A DNA stretch of 64,000 nucleotides from Noviherbaspirillum_A sp047237965 (lineage in GTDB: Bacteria > Pseudomonadota > Gammaproteobacteria > Burkholderiales > Burkholderiaceae_D): contig NZ_JBDFLX010000001.1 of NCBI RefSeq assembly GCF_047237965.1, forward strand, positions 2,728,001-2,792,000, given 5' to 3'. Numbering within the stretch: the first letter of the stretch is position 1; each line of letters starts with the position of its first letter. Positions 42,351 to 50,302 of this stretch are shown piece by piece. The notes beneath the pieces were generated by a model that did not search any database, was not told the origin of the DNA, and saw only the letters and a program-made list of their open reading frames with translations. Position numbers and translations under genes: made by a program.

Positions 42351-43391
42351 TTACCACATGGCCTTGCCGCCACCGTCCTTCACTTCGCCTTTCCACAGGT
42401 CGGCCACCTGCTTCACCACCGCCGGCGGCATGGCCACGTAATCCAGTTCGGCGGCCATCGCGCCGCCTTCCCTGTAGGCCCAGTCGAAGAACTTCAGCAC
42501 GTCGCGCCCCTTGGCCGAGTCGGCCTGGCTGCGATGCATCAGGATGAATGAAGCGCCCGTCACCGGCCAGGCGTTCTTGCCGGCCTGATCGGTCAGCACG
42601 ACGGCCATGCCCGGTGTCCTGGACCATTCGGCATTGGCGGCGGCGGCCTTGAAGGTTTCATCGTCCGGCTGCACGAACTGGCCGTCGCGATTCTTCAGCT
42701 GGACATGGGCAATATTGTTTTTCTTCGCATAGGCATATTCGACATAGCCGATCGCGCCCTTCATCCGCTGCACGTTGGCGGCCACGCCTTCATTGCCCTT
42801 GCCGCCCACGCCCACCGGCCATTTCACCGCGGTGCCGGCGCCGACCGTGCTCTTGAAGTCCGGGCTGGTCTTGGACAGGTAATCGGTCCACAGGAAGGAA
42901 GTGCCGGAACCGTCCGCGCGATGCACCACGGTGATGTCGGCGTCAGGCAGCTTCACGCCCGGGTTCAGCGCCGCGATGCCGGCTGCATTCCACTTGGTGA
43001 TCTTGCCAAGGTAGATGTCGGCCAGCACCGGGCCGGTCAGTTTCAGCTGGCCGGCGGCGATGCCGTCCAGGTTCACCACCGGCACCACGCCGCCCATGAT
43101 CGCCGGAAACTGCAGCAGGCCTTCCTTGTCCAGCTCCTCGGCCGCCAGCGGCATGTCGGAGGCGCCGAAGTCTACCGTTTTCGCCTTGATCTGCTTGATG
43201 CCGCCGCCGGAGCCGATCGACTGGTAGTTCAGGCCGGTGCCGGTGGCCTTCTTGTAGGCCTCCGCCCATTTGGCATAGATCGGGTAGGGAAAGGTGGCGC
43301 CGGCGCCGGTGATGTCCGCGGCGTGGGCGGAAGCAACGAGAACAACAGCGCCGACGGCGACTGCCATGGATTTCCTGATGGCTTTGAACAT
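42351..43391 (-). CDS. pstS: Phosphate ABC transporter substrate-binding protein
   Basis: The product is 346 residues with a Sec signal peptide (MFKAIRKSMAVAVGAVVLVA, cleavage near AHA). The mature protein carries PstS motifs: ITGAGATFPYPIYAKWAEAY, YQSIGSGGGIKQIKAKTVDF, GASDMPL and VVHRADGSGTSFLWTDYLSK. It binds phosphate in the periplasm for PstCAB. ATG 43391 follows AAGGGAAACATC. A Pho box stands about 70 bp upstream. The gene is followed by the convergent glutathione peroxidase gene, so pstC, pstA, pstB and phoU are not in this operon and must lie elsewhere. Confidence 0.95.
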   Translation of the reverse strand: MFKAIRKSMAVAVGAVVLVASAHAADITGAGATFPYPIYAKWAEAYKKATGTGLNYQSIGSGGGIKQIKAKTVDFGASDMPLAAEELDKEGLLQFPAIMGGVVPVVNLDGIAAGQLKLTGPVLADIYLGKITKWNAAGIAALNPGVKLPDADITVVHRADGSGTSFLWTDYLSKTSPDFKSTVGAGTAVKWPVGVGGKGNEGVAANVQRMKGAIGYVEYAYAKKNNIAHVQLKNRDGQFVQPDDETFKAAAANAEWSRTPGMAVVLTDQAGKNAWPVTGASFILMHRSQADSAKGRDVLKFFDWAYREGGAMAAELDYVAMPPAVVKQVADLWKGEVKDGGGKAMW

Positions 43392-43459
43392 GATGTTTCC
43401 CTTGAGTGATGAACAAGCTGACTGCGACAAACGAACTGCGCGCACTGTAGCCAATCACT

Positions 43460-43477
43460 GTGACAACAGCGTGACAG
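43460..43477 (-). promoter_or_regulatory. Pho box (PhoB binding site) upstream of pstS
   Basis: On the minus strand the site reads CTGTCAC-GCTG-TTGTCAC: two 7-bp direct repeats spaced 11 bp centre to centre, matching the CTGTCAT-n4-CTGTCAT consensus of PhoB sites. It lies 69-86 bp before the pstS ATG. Confidence 0.85.
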
Positions 43478-43648
43478 CGGCGTACCGGGCAGGAACTGGC
43501 TGCCAATCGCGCCCGGAGCGGGTTTGCGTCAAGGGTTGCAAGGAATCTTTGGTGTTCCAGGCACTCCATTTGGAAAGCCCGCACACAGCCGGCGTGCGCC
43601 ATCGGCCACGCGACGCCCGCCCTGGGTCAAACACCACCGGAGGAAAGC

Positions 43649-44005
43649 ATGATGGAAACAGTGAACAACACGAACGACAGCAGCAGCAGCCCCGAGCAGC
43701 AGTTCCGCTATCCGGAGGGCATGAAGGTCTACGGCATGATCATCGACGACCGCATTCCCAGCGCGCTGGTGCGGGTGGGCCTGAATGCGCTGAGCAAGGT
43801 CGACGCCGACCTGCTGGTGTTCCTGTGCCTGGAAACCGATGACATCCGCGACCGCACCGACTGGGAGGAACTGGCCAGCGAGATCCGCTTCGGCAACGGC
43901 AAGCAGGGCGCGTATGAAGTCCGGCTGGTCAATTCCCATGAAGAGCTGATGTATGCGTCGCTGAACATGCGGGTGATCCGGCTGCCGGAATACACGGTGA
44001 TCTGA
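43649..44005 (+). CDS. Hypothetical 118-residue protein
   Basis: The start at 43649 (MMETVNNTND) follows GGAGGAAAGC; the second ATG at 43652 has the better spacing. After a Ser/Asn-rich leader the protein has an alternating alpha/beta pattern: EGMKVYGMIIDDRIPSALVR, DADLLVFLCLETDDIRDRTD, and a C-terminal MRVIRLPEYTVI. There is no signal peptide or membrane helix. I do not recognise the family. It is divergent from pstS with the Pho box between them, so it might share phosphate control, though the box is oriented and spaced for pstS. CYTH-CHAD follows 93 bp downstream. Confidence 0.75.
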   Translation: MMETVNNTNDSSSSPEQQFRYPEGMKVYGMIIDDRIPSALVRVGLNALSKVDADLLVFLCLETDDIRDRTDWEELASEIRFGNGKQGAYEVRLVNSHEELMYASLNMRVIRLPEYTVI

Positions 44006-44098
44006 ACGCCGCCTTCGTGGCCGGCGGCTTGCGCTCTGCCAACGGGCCCGGCCATAGCGCCGGCTATACTGGCCCTCCCCCTTCGTAGCGGCCGCCTT

Positions 44099-45628
44099 AT
44101 GGAAATCGAACTCAAGCTCCTGATCGAGCCCGCGCATGCGCAGGCCCTCGTTGATCATCCGCTGCTGAAAAAACATGCCGGCGCGGCGCCGACGCGGCAT
44201 CAGATGGACACCACCTATTTCGACACGCCCGACCTGTATTTCAGCCGCCACCGGGCGGCGCTGCGGGTGCGGCATGCCGACAATGCCTGGGTGCAGACGC
44301 TGAAGGACGGCAACCAGGTCCAGGGCGGGCTGCACAGCCGCAACGAATGGGAGACCGAGGTCGATGCCGAGGCGCCCGACCTGGCGGCGCTGCGGGAGGC
44401 CGTCGGCCATGGCAGCGCCTGGTTCGAGCGGCTGGCTGATACCAAATTGCAGGAGGCAATCGCGCCGGTGTTTTCCAACCGCATCGACCGCACCGCCTGG
44501 CTGCTGGACTTCGGCGAGGGCCGGCAGGCCGAACTGGTGCTGGACCAGGGCGAACTGCGCCGTGGCGAACAGCGCGAGGCCATCAGCGAGATCGAACTGG
44601 AAGTCAAATCGGGCGACGCCGCGCCGCTGTTCGACTTCGCGCTGGCGCTGCTGGACGACATCCCGCTGCGCCTGGGCAATGCCAGCAAGAGCGCGCGCGG
44701 TTACGCGATGATGCATCCGGCGCCGCCGCCGCTGGTCAAGGCGGCCCCGGTCGAACTGGCCGGCGCGATGGCGGTGGAACAGGCGCTCCAGGCCATCGCC
44801 GGCAACTGCATTGCGCAGATGCAGGGCAACGAGGCCGGCGTGATGCAGGGCGGCGACCCGGAGCATGTGCACCAGATGCGGGTCGGGCTGCGCCGGCTGC
44901 GTTCGCTGCTGAAGATGTTCGAGGCGCTGGCGCCGCTGCCGGCCGGGCTGGATGAGGAACTGCGCTGGCTCGGCGGCGAACTGGGCGCGGCGCGCGACTG
45001 GGAAGTGCTTGCCGGCGACACCCTGTCGGACCTGATGCATGAACAGAACGACGCGCTGCTGCCGCCGCTGCAGCAGGCGGCCCAGGCGCAGGCCGACGGC
45101 AATCGCGCCCGCGCCGCGCAGGCGGTGGGCTCGGCCCGTTATGCCCGGCTGCTGCTGAAGCTAATCGCCTGGCTGCATGGCGCGCGCTGGCAGCATGAAG
45201 CGTCGCCGGAACAGCGCCAGGCCCTGTCCGCGCCGGTTGGCCGCTTTGCCCGGCGCGTGCTGAAGCAGGGCGAGCGCCGGATGAAGCGGCGCGCCCGCAA
45301 CCTCGCGCATGCCGACGCGCCGGCCCGGCACCGGCTGCGTATTGCCGCCAAGCGCATGCGTTACGCCACGGAGTTCCTGTCCAGCCTGTATCCGCAACGC
45401 CAGGTGCGGCCGTTCGTGCGGGCGCTGACGGCGCTGCAGGACAGCCTGGGCGGGCTCAACGATGCCGCGGTGGCCCAGGGCCTGCTGCGCGACCTGGCGC
45501 AACGCCAGCCGTCCCAGGCGCTGGCCGCCGGATTCGCCTGCGGCCTGTTGCAGGCGCGCGAGCCGGACGCGCTGCGCAAGCTGTGCAAGCGCTGGAAAAG
45601 CCTGCGGCGGGTGCCGCAGCCAGGATGA
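44099..45628 (+). CDS. CYTH-CHAD domain protein (inorganic triphosphatase-like)
   Basis: The product is 509 residues. The CYTH domain (about 1-200) opens with the ExExK motif (MEIELKLLI) and has TTYFDTPDLYFSRHRAALRV and TLKDGNQVQGGLHSRNEWE. The CHAD domain (about 220-505) has the conserved His/Arg helices HVHQMRVGLRRLRSLLKMFE and HRLRIAAKRMRYATEFLSSL. CYTH domains hydrolyse triphosphate and CHAD domains bind polyphosphate granules, so a role in polyphosphate or triphosphate metabolism is likely. Nearby pstS with its Pho box fits a phosphate theme, but co-regulation is unproven. Confidence 0.93.
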   Translation: MEIELKLLIEPAHAQALVDHPLLKKHAGAAPTRHQMDTTYFDTPDLYFSRHRAALRVRHADNAWVQTLKDGNQVQGGLHSRNEWETEVDAEAPDLAALREAVGHGSAWFERLADTKLQEAIAPVFSNRIDRTAWLLDFGEGRQAELVLDQGELRRGEQREAISEIELEVKSGDAAPLFDFALALLDDIPLRLGNASKSARGYAMMHPAPPPLVKAAPVELAGAMAVEQALQAIAGNCIAQMQGNEAGVMQGGDPEHVHQMRVGLRRLRSLLKMFEALAPLPAGLDEELRWLGGELGAARDWEVLAGDTLSDLMHEQNDALLPPLQQAAQAQADGNRARAAQAVGSARYARLLLKLIAWLHGARWQHEASPEQRQALSAPVGRFARRVLKQGERRMKRRARNLAHADAPARHRLRIAAKRMRYATEFLSSLYPQRQVRPFVRALTALQDSLGGLNDAAVAQGLLRDLAQRQPSQALAAGFACGLLQAREPDALRKLCKRWKSLRRVPQPG

Positions 45629-45800
45629 CGGAACGCATGCGCTGGCGGCCGCCGCCGGCGCGTCATCAGGACGTCATCCAGCCATGATGAAGTCGCGCTG
45701 CAATCGTTCGTCATCGGGCCGGCAAGCTTGGCGTCCCGGCCATGCGGTCCCGCAGGCGCGGCACGCTGGCGGCAGCCCGTTTCACCGGCATGCCCGACCA

Positions 45801-45829
45801 TTGCCGGCGCCGGCGGAACTGGATATATT
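45801..45829 (+). promoter_or_regulatory. Sigma-70-like promoter
   Basis: TTGCCG (45801-45806) and TATATT (45824-45829) are separated by 17 bp, in an AT-rich pocket just before the next gene. Two mismatches to the -35 consensus and one to the -10. Confidence 0.55.
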
Positions 45830-45858
45830 ATTTATACAATTAATTTCGGGAGCGCTTC

Positions 45859-46293
45859 GTGGCAAAAGATTCCAATGAACTGTCCTTACCCACCAGGAAA
45901 CCCGCCGTGCCCAGGCAGAGGAAAGTCCTGGCGGCGCTTGCGCCGACCGTGGCTTCGCCTGAAGTGATGCTGCCCGAGGTGGCGCTGGACCAGGAGACTG
46001 CCCAGCCCGCCGCGCCCGTCACCGAAAAGAAGAAGGACAAGGATAAAGACAAGGACAAGCCCAAGGCGAAGAAGCAGAAGCTGGTGCGCGACAGCTTCAC
46101 GATGCCGGAAGCCGAATACGAGGTGCTGGCCGACATGAAGAAAACCTGCATCAAGGCAGGCGTGGCGGTGAAAAAGAGCGAATTGCTGCGGGTGGCGGTG
46201 TCGCTGCTGCGCAAGATGGACGTCGCCGAGATCCAGCAGGCGCTCGGCACGCTCACGCCGGTCAAGGCGGGCCGTCCCAGCAAGCAGAAATAA
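45859..46293 (+). CDS. Hypothetical basic protein with Lys/Asp tract
   Basis: The product is 144 residues; GTG 45859 follows CGGGAGCGCTTC. The middle has a highly charged tract (KKKDKDKDKDKPKAKKQK). The C-terminal part (DSFTMPEAEYEVLADMKKTC, then VAVKKSELLRVAVSLLRKMD) has the strand-helix-helix spacing seen in ribbon-helix-helix or small DNA-binding modules, and the end KAGRPSKQK is AT-hook-like. I think it may bind nucleic acid, but that is inference. A promoter is visible just upstream. It is convergent with the sensor-kinase operon. Confidence 0.8.
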   Translation: MAKDSNELSLPTRKPAVPRQRKVLAALAPTVASPEVMLPEVALDQETAQPAAPVTEKKKDKDKDKDKPKAKKQKLVRDSFTMPEAEYEVLADMKKTCIKAGVAVKKSELLRVAVSLLRKMDVAEIQQALGTLTPVKAGRPSKQK

Positions 46294-46313
46294 TTCTCCC
46301 GCCGCGCCGGCTC

Positions 46314-49300
46314 CTAGGAGCCGGCGCCGGCGCCGGCTATAGCCATGCGCAGCGCATCCATGCGGTAGGGCTTGTCGATCAGGGCCGCCGCCACGCCCTG
46401 CGGCGCTTCGTCCACCATGACCAGCCGCAGCGACGGATAGGCGCTTGCGACGTCGCCTGCCTGAGCGCGGTCGGCGACATCGTCGGCGACCAGCATGACG
46501 TCCGTCGCCGACCCGGCCAGCGCCTCGCGCGCCTGGTCCAGGCTGGCCACGCCGTGCGGCGCATGGCCCAGGAGCGACAGCATGTCGCAGACGATCTGGC
46601 GCGAATCCTCCTGCTGTTCCACCACCAGCACCCGCTGCGCCGTGCGCGGCGTTGCGACCTGGGCCAGCGCCTGGCGCACGCCGAGCGCAAGCTGTTCGCG
46701 CCGGTAGGGTTTTTTCAGCAGCAGCGGCTCGGCGCCGTTGACGCCCTGCAGCACCGCGCCGCGGGTATGGCCCGAGGCGTACAGCACGGCCAGGCCGGGA
46801 CGCAGCGCCAGGGCTGCGCGCACCATATCCGCCGCGCGCAGCGCGCCCGGCATCACCACGTCGGTAAACACCAGATCGGCCGGCACGCCCTGGCGCAGCA
46901 TGTCGAGCGCGGCCTGCGCGTCGCCGGCGCTGCGCACCCGGTAACCCAGCTGGCCCAGCATCGTGGAGACCGAATCCCGGACCGCCTCATCGTCCTCCAC
47001 CACCAGGATGTGTTCGTTGCCGCCCTGCGGCGCCGGGCCGGCCGCCTCCGGCGCCGCGCTTTCCGACGCGGTGCTGCGCGGCAGGAACAGGCGCACCGTG
47101 GTGCCGGCGCCGGGCACGCCGTCGATATCGATATGCCCGCCGCTCTGGGCAACGAAGCCGTAGGCCATCGCCAGCCCGAGGCCGGTGCCGGCGCCCTCGG
47201 CCTTGGTGGTGAAGAACGGCTCGAATGCGCGCTCCCGCACTTCCGGCGTGATGCCGGTGCCGCTGTCCTTCATCGCCAGCACGACATAGTCGCCGGCGGG
47301 GAGGTCTGGCCGGGAACGCAGCTCGCCGGCAGCCAGCGTCAGGTTGTCCAGGGTGATGTCGACGCTGCCGACGCCATCCATCGCGTCGCGGGCGTTGATG
47401 GCCAGGTTCAGGATCACGTTCTGCAGCTGGTCGCGGTCGATCAGGGTGTTCCACAGGGCCTCGGGCGCATGGATGGCCAGCGTGGTCGATTCGCCCAGCG
47501 CGCCGCGCAGCAGCTCTTCCATGCCGCGGACCAGCCGGGCAAGGTTCACCGCCACCGGCTGCAGCGGCTGGCGCCGGGCAAAGGCCAGGAGGCCCGACGC
47601 CAGCCGCGCGCCGCGATCGACCGCGTCCAGCGCACGCGCCATCTGCCGCGCCAGCATGCCGCCGGCAGCCACCTCGCGCTGCATCAGCTGCAGGTAGCCG
47701 CTGATGATCTGCAGCACATTGTTGAAGTCGTGGGCAATGCCGCCGGTGAGCTTGCCGACCGCCTCCAGCTTCTGCGCATGGTGCAGCGCCGCGCGCGCCT
47801 CTTCCAGCGAACGCTCATGCTCGGCGCGCAGGCGCTCGGCCTCGCGCCGGTCGCTGATGTCGCGCACGAACGCGGTGGCGGCATAGCCGCCCCCTTCGTG
47901 CGGCATGGCAGCCAGCGCAAGCTCGACCGGGATCAGGCGGCCGCTGCGATGCAGCGCCATGATCTCCTGTCGGCCCCCGGCGCCGTCGCCGCGCTCGATG
48001 AAGCGGGCGAAGCTGGCCAGGTGCCCGGCGCGCTGCTGCTTGGGAATGATCAGGCCGGCCAGGCTGCGGCCTATGGCTTCATGCGCGCTCCAGCCGAAGG
48101 TGCGTTCAGCCTGCACGTTCCAGTCGGTGATGCGCTCGTCGGGACCGACGGCGATAAAGGCGTCATAGGAGTTTTCCAGGATGACGCGGATGCGCTGCTG
48201 CTCCGCCGCGGTGGCGCTGTAGGCCACGCGCAGCGCGTCCTCGTTCTGCTTGAGACGGCTGATGTCGGTATGGGTGCCGATGGTGCGCAGCGGCCTGCCC
48301 TGGGCGTCCCGGCTGACCACCATGCCGCGCGTGAGGATCCACTTCCAGCTGCCGTCGCGGCAGCGCATGCGGATTTCCTGGGCATAGTCCGGCAGGGCGC
48401 CAGCCACATAGTCGCGCAGCACCTGCACCGCGCGCTCCCTGTCCTGCGGATGCATCAGCCTGTCCCAGCTGGCAACGCTGTCTTCCACCTCGGACTCGTC
48501 GTAGCCCAGCATTTCCTTCCAGCGCCGCGACAGCACGACTTCGCCGGTATGGTTGTTCCAGTCCCAGACGCCGTCGCCCGCGCCTTCCAGCGCGTATTGC
48601 CAGCGCAGCTGGCTGGCGCGCAGTGCGCGCGTCATGCTGCCGGCCAGCGCCAGCGCGCGGCTGCGCCCGCTTGCCAGCAGCCACACCAGGAGCGCCAGCA
48701 GCACGCCGATGCCGGCGCCGGCGCCGGCGACAAGCATCGGCGCGCCGCTGTTGAAGCGCGCCTCGAATGCGGGCGTGCTGTCGACGGCCAGCGTCCAGTC
48801 GCGGTCGGCAATGCGCAGGCGGCGCAGCGCCTGCAGCTGGGCCGGGGCGGCATTGCCGGCGACGGCCGAATCATATAGCCGGGCGTCTTCGGCCATGTCC
48901 ACGCCGTCGAAGATGCGCAGCCGCACGTCGCCGGCGCGCTCCCCCAGCAGGCCCAGCATCAGGTCGTCCATGCGGAACGGCGCGCCGACCCAGGCCACCA
49001 GCGCGGCGCGCCGCTGCGCCACGGTGTCCAGCGGCAGCGCGCGGCCGTACACCGGCAGGTAGACGATCACGCCCGACTGCACATGCGGTTCCTGCTCCTG
49101 CACCAGCCGCAGCTTGCCGGTCAGCGCCGCCATGCCGCTGTCGCGCGAGCGTTCCATCGCGTCGCGCCGCGCCGGCTCGGTCAGCATGTCGTAACCCAGC
49201 GCGCGCAGGTTCATTGCCGTGGCCGGCTCGATCTGCGCAATGGCGCTGTAGATGGGCCGCTCGCCATCGGGGCGGACGGCATAGTCGCCCACGCCCTGCG

Positions 49301-49721
49301 CACGTACCCGCGCCACGTGGGCCTCGCGCTGGCTGGCCGGAATCAGCTCGGCGATGGCGATGCCCTGGATGCCGGGAAAGCTTTCCTCCAGCCGCAGCGT
49401 GGCCACGTACCGGGCAAAGTCGGCGCGCTCGGCCATGGCGTGGCTGCCGACGAAGCCCTGGGCGCCGCGCAACACCTGTTCATAGGTCGCCATGCGCTGC
49501 TGCAGCAGGGTCAGGATGCGGCGGACCTGGTAGTCGAAGTCCTGCTGCTGGCTGCGGGCGGCGGCGCTGCGCGCCTCATGCCAGGCCAGCGCAGTGAGCC
49601 CCAGGCACAGCAGCAGCACCAGCAGCGGCAGCAGCCAGGACAGCAACGGCACGCGCGCCGCGTCGTCCGCGGACGCCGCGCCGGACAGGGCGGCGTCCGC
49701 GCGGCCCTGTCCCTGATTCAT
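46314..49721 (-). CDS. CHASE-domain hybrid histidine kinase with two receiver domains
   Basis: The product is 1135 residues. Order: transmembrane helix (about 25-45), periplasmic CHASE domain (about 80-310, with FPGIQGIAIAELIPASQR), second helix (about 329-350), and two PAS domains. Then HisKA with the phosphorylated His near 664 (GGIAHDFNNVLQ) and HATPase (NLAINARDAMDG; GTGLGLAMAYGF) follow. Receiver 1 (about 905-1020) is canonical (VVEDDE; FTDVVMPG). Receiver 2 looks degenerate: VVEQQED in place of VVEDNED, and ADDVAD where the phospho-acceptor motif is expected. It is the last gene of a three-gene operon; its ATG overlaps the exonuclease stop (ATGA). Ligand unknown. Confidence 0.93.
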   Translation of the reverse strand: MNQGQGRADAALSGAASADDAARVPLLSWLLPLLVLLLCLGLTALAWHEARSAAARSQQQDFDYQVRRILTLLQQRMATYEQVLRGAQGFVGSHAMAERADFARYVATLRLEESFPGIQGIAIAELIPASQREAHVARVRAQGVGDYAVRPDGERPIYSAIAQIEPATAMNLRALGYDMLTEPARRDAMERSRDSGMAALTGKLRLVQEQEPHVQSGVIVYLPVYGRALPLDTVAQRRAALVAWVGAPFRMDDLMLGLLGERAGDVRLRIFDGVDMAEDARLYDSAVAGNAAPAQLQALRRLRIADRDWTLAVDSTPAFEARFNSGAPMLVAGAGAGIGVLLALLVWLLASGRSRALALAGSMTRALRASQLRWQYALEGAGDGVWDWNNHTGEVVLSRRWKEMLGYDESEVEDSVASWDRLMHPQDRERAVQVLRDYVAGALPDYAQEIRMRCRDGSWKWILTRGMVVSRDAQGRPLRTIGTHTDISRLKQNEDALRVAYSATAAEQQRIRVILENSYDAFIAVGPDERITDWNVQAERTFGWSAHEAIGRSLAGLIIPKQQRAGHLASFARFIERGDGAGGRQEIMALHRSGRLIPVELALAAMPHEGGGYAATAFVRDISDRREAERLRAEHERSLEEARAALHHAQKLEAVGKLTGGIAHDFNNVLQIISGYLQLMQREVAAGGMLARQMARALDAVDRGARLASGLLAFARRQPLQPVAVNLARLVRGMEELLRGALGESTTLAIHAPEALWNTLIDRDQLQNVILNLAINARDAMDGVGSVDITLDNLTLAAGELRSRPDLPAGDYVVLAMKDSGTGITPEVRERAFEPFFTTKAEGAGTGLGLAMAYGFVAQSGGHIDIDGVPGAGTTVRLFLPRSTASESAAPEAAGPAPQGGNEHILVVEDDEAVRDSVSTMLGQLGYRVRSAGDAQAALDMLRQGVPADLVFTDVVMPGALRAADMVRAALALRPGLAVLYASGHTRGAVLQGVNGAEPLLLKKPYRREQLALGVRQALAQVATPRTAQRVLVVEQQEDSRQIVCDMLSLLGHAPHGVASLDQAREALAGSATDVMLVADDVADRAQAGDVASAYPSLRLVMVDEAPQGVAAALIDKPYRMDALRMAIAGAGAGS

Positions 49722-50302
49722 CGGGCCTGCCCCGCGACCCAGGCGCGATAAACGCAGAGCGCCGCATGCGCGTCATTGGCGGCATACAGCATCTGCCGTT
49801 CGCTCAGCTTGCGGCTGGCCCAGTTGGTGGTGGCGACCCGCTTGGATTTTTCCATGCGCCGGCCGAGCAGGCCGGCCACCGCTTTCTTCACGCCCATCGC
49901 CTCGCGCCGGTTAGGGCGCAGCAGCTGCGCCAGGTCCAGCACGCCGCCGCAATGGATGTCGCATTTCGACGCCAGGCGTCGCAGGTCGTCGCCCAGGCCG
50001 AAACCGGCCTTGACCAGGCCGGGCGATTCAAGCACGGCGCGCAGGTCGGCCAGGTCGGCAAGATGGTCGACCTGGTAGAGAAAGCAGTGGCTGTCGGTGG
50101 CCAGCTGCACCACGTGCGGGCCGCTGGACGCTTCGCCACGCACGAAGGTGGGACGCGACTCGGTGTCGAAGCCCAGCGCATCGGCGGCTTCCAGCACCCG
50201 GCGCGCAGCGGCGGCGCCGGCGCTGTCCCTGACCAGCGTGATGCCGGCCGGGTCCAGCCCCGCGTAGGGCGGCAGGTCGGCCGGATCGTCCGGCGCCGTC
50301 AC
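49718..50302 (-). CDS. RNase D-like 3'-5' exonuclease
   Basis: The product is 194 residues, a single DEDD exonuclease domain without the HRDC domains of RNase D. Exo I is in ALGFDTESRPTFVRGE, Exo II in LVKAGFGLGDDLRRLASK, and Exo III in QMLYAANDAHAALCVYRAW (YxxxD). GTG 50302 overlaps the stop of the upstream kinase (GTGA) and its own stop overlaps the ATG of the downstream kinase. This places a nuclease strictly inside a two-component operon. The substrate, RNA or DNA, cannot be decided from sequence. Confidence 0.88.
   Translation of the reverse strand: MTAPDDPADLPPYAGLDPAGITLVRDSAGAAAARRVLEAADALGFDTESRPTFVRGEASSGPHVVQLATDSHCFLYQVDHLADLADLRAVLESPGLVKAGFGLGDDLRRLASKCDIHCGGVLDLAQLLRPNRREAMGVKKAVAGLLGRRMEKSKRVATTNWASRKLSERQMLYAANDAHAALCVYRAWVAGQAR

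Noticed and set aside
46554..48878. Long plus-strand open frame opposite the CHASE kinase; similar ones oppose other kinases and glcD
   Set aside because: Composition artefact; the opposite strand encodes clear kinase and flavoprotein motifs.
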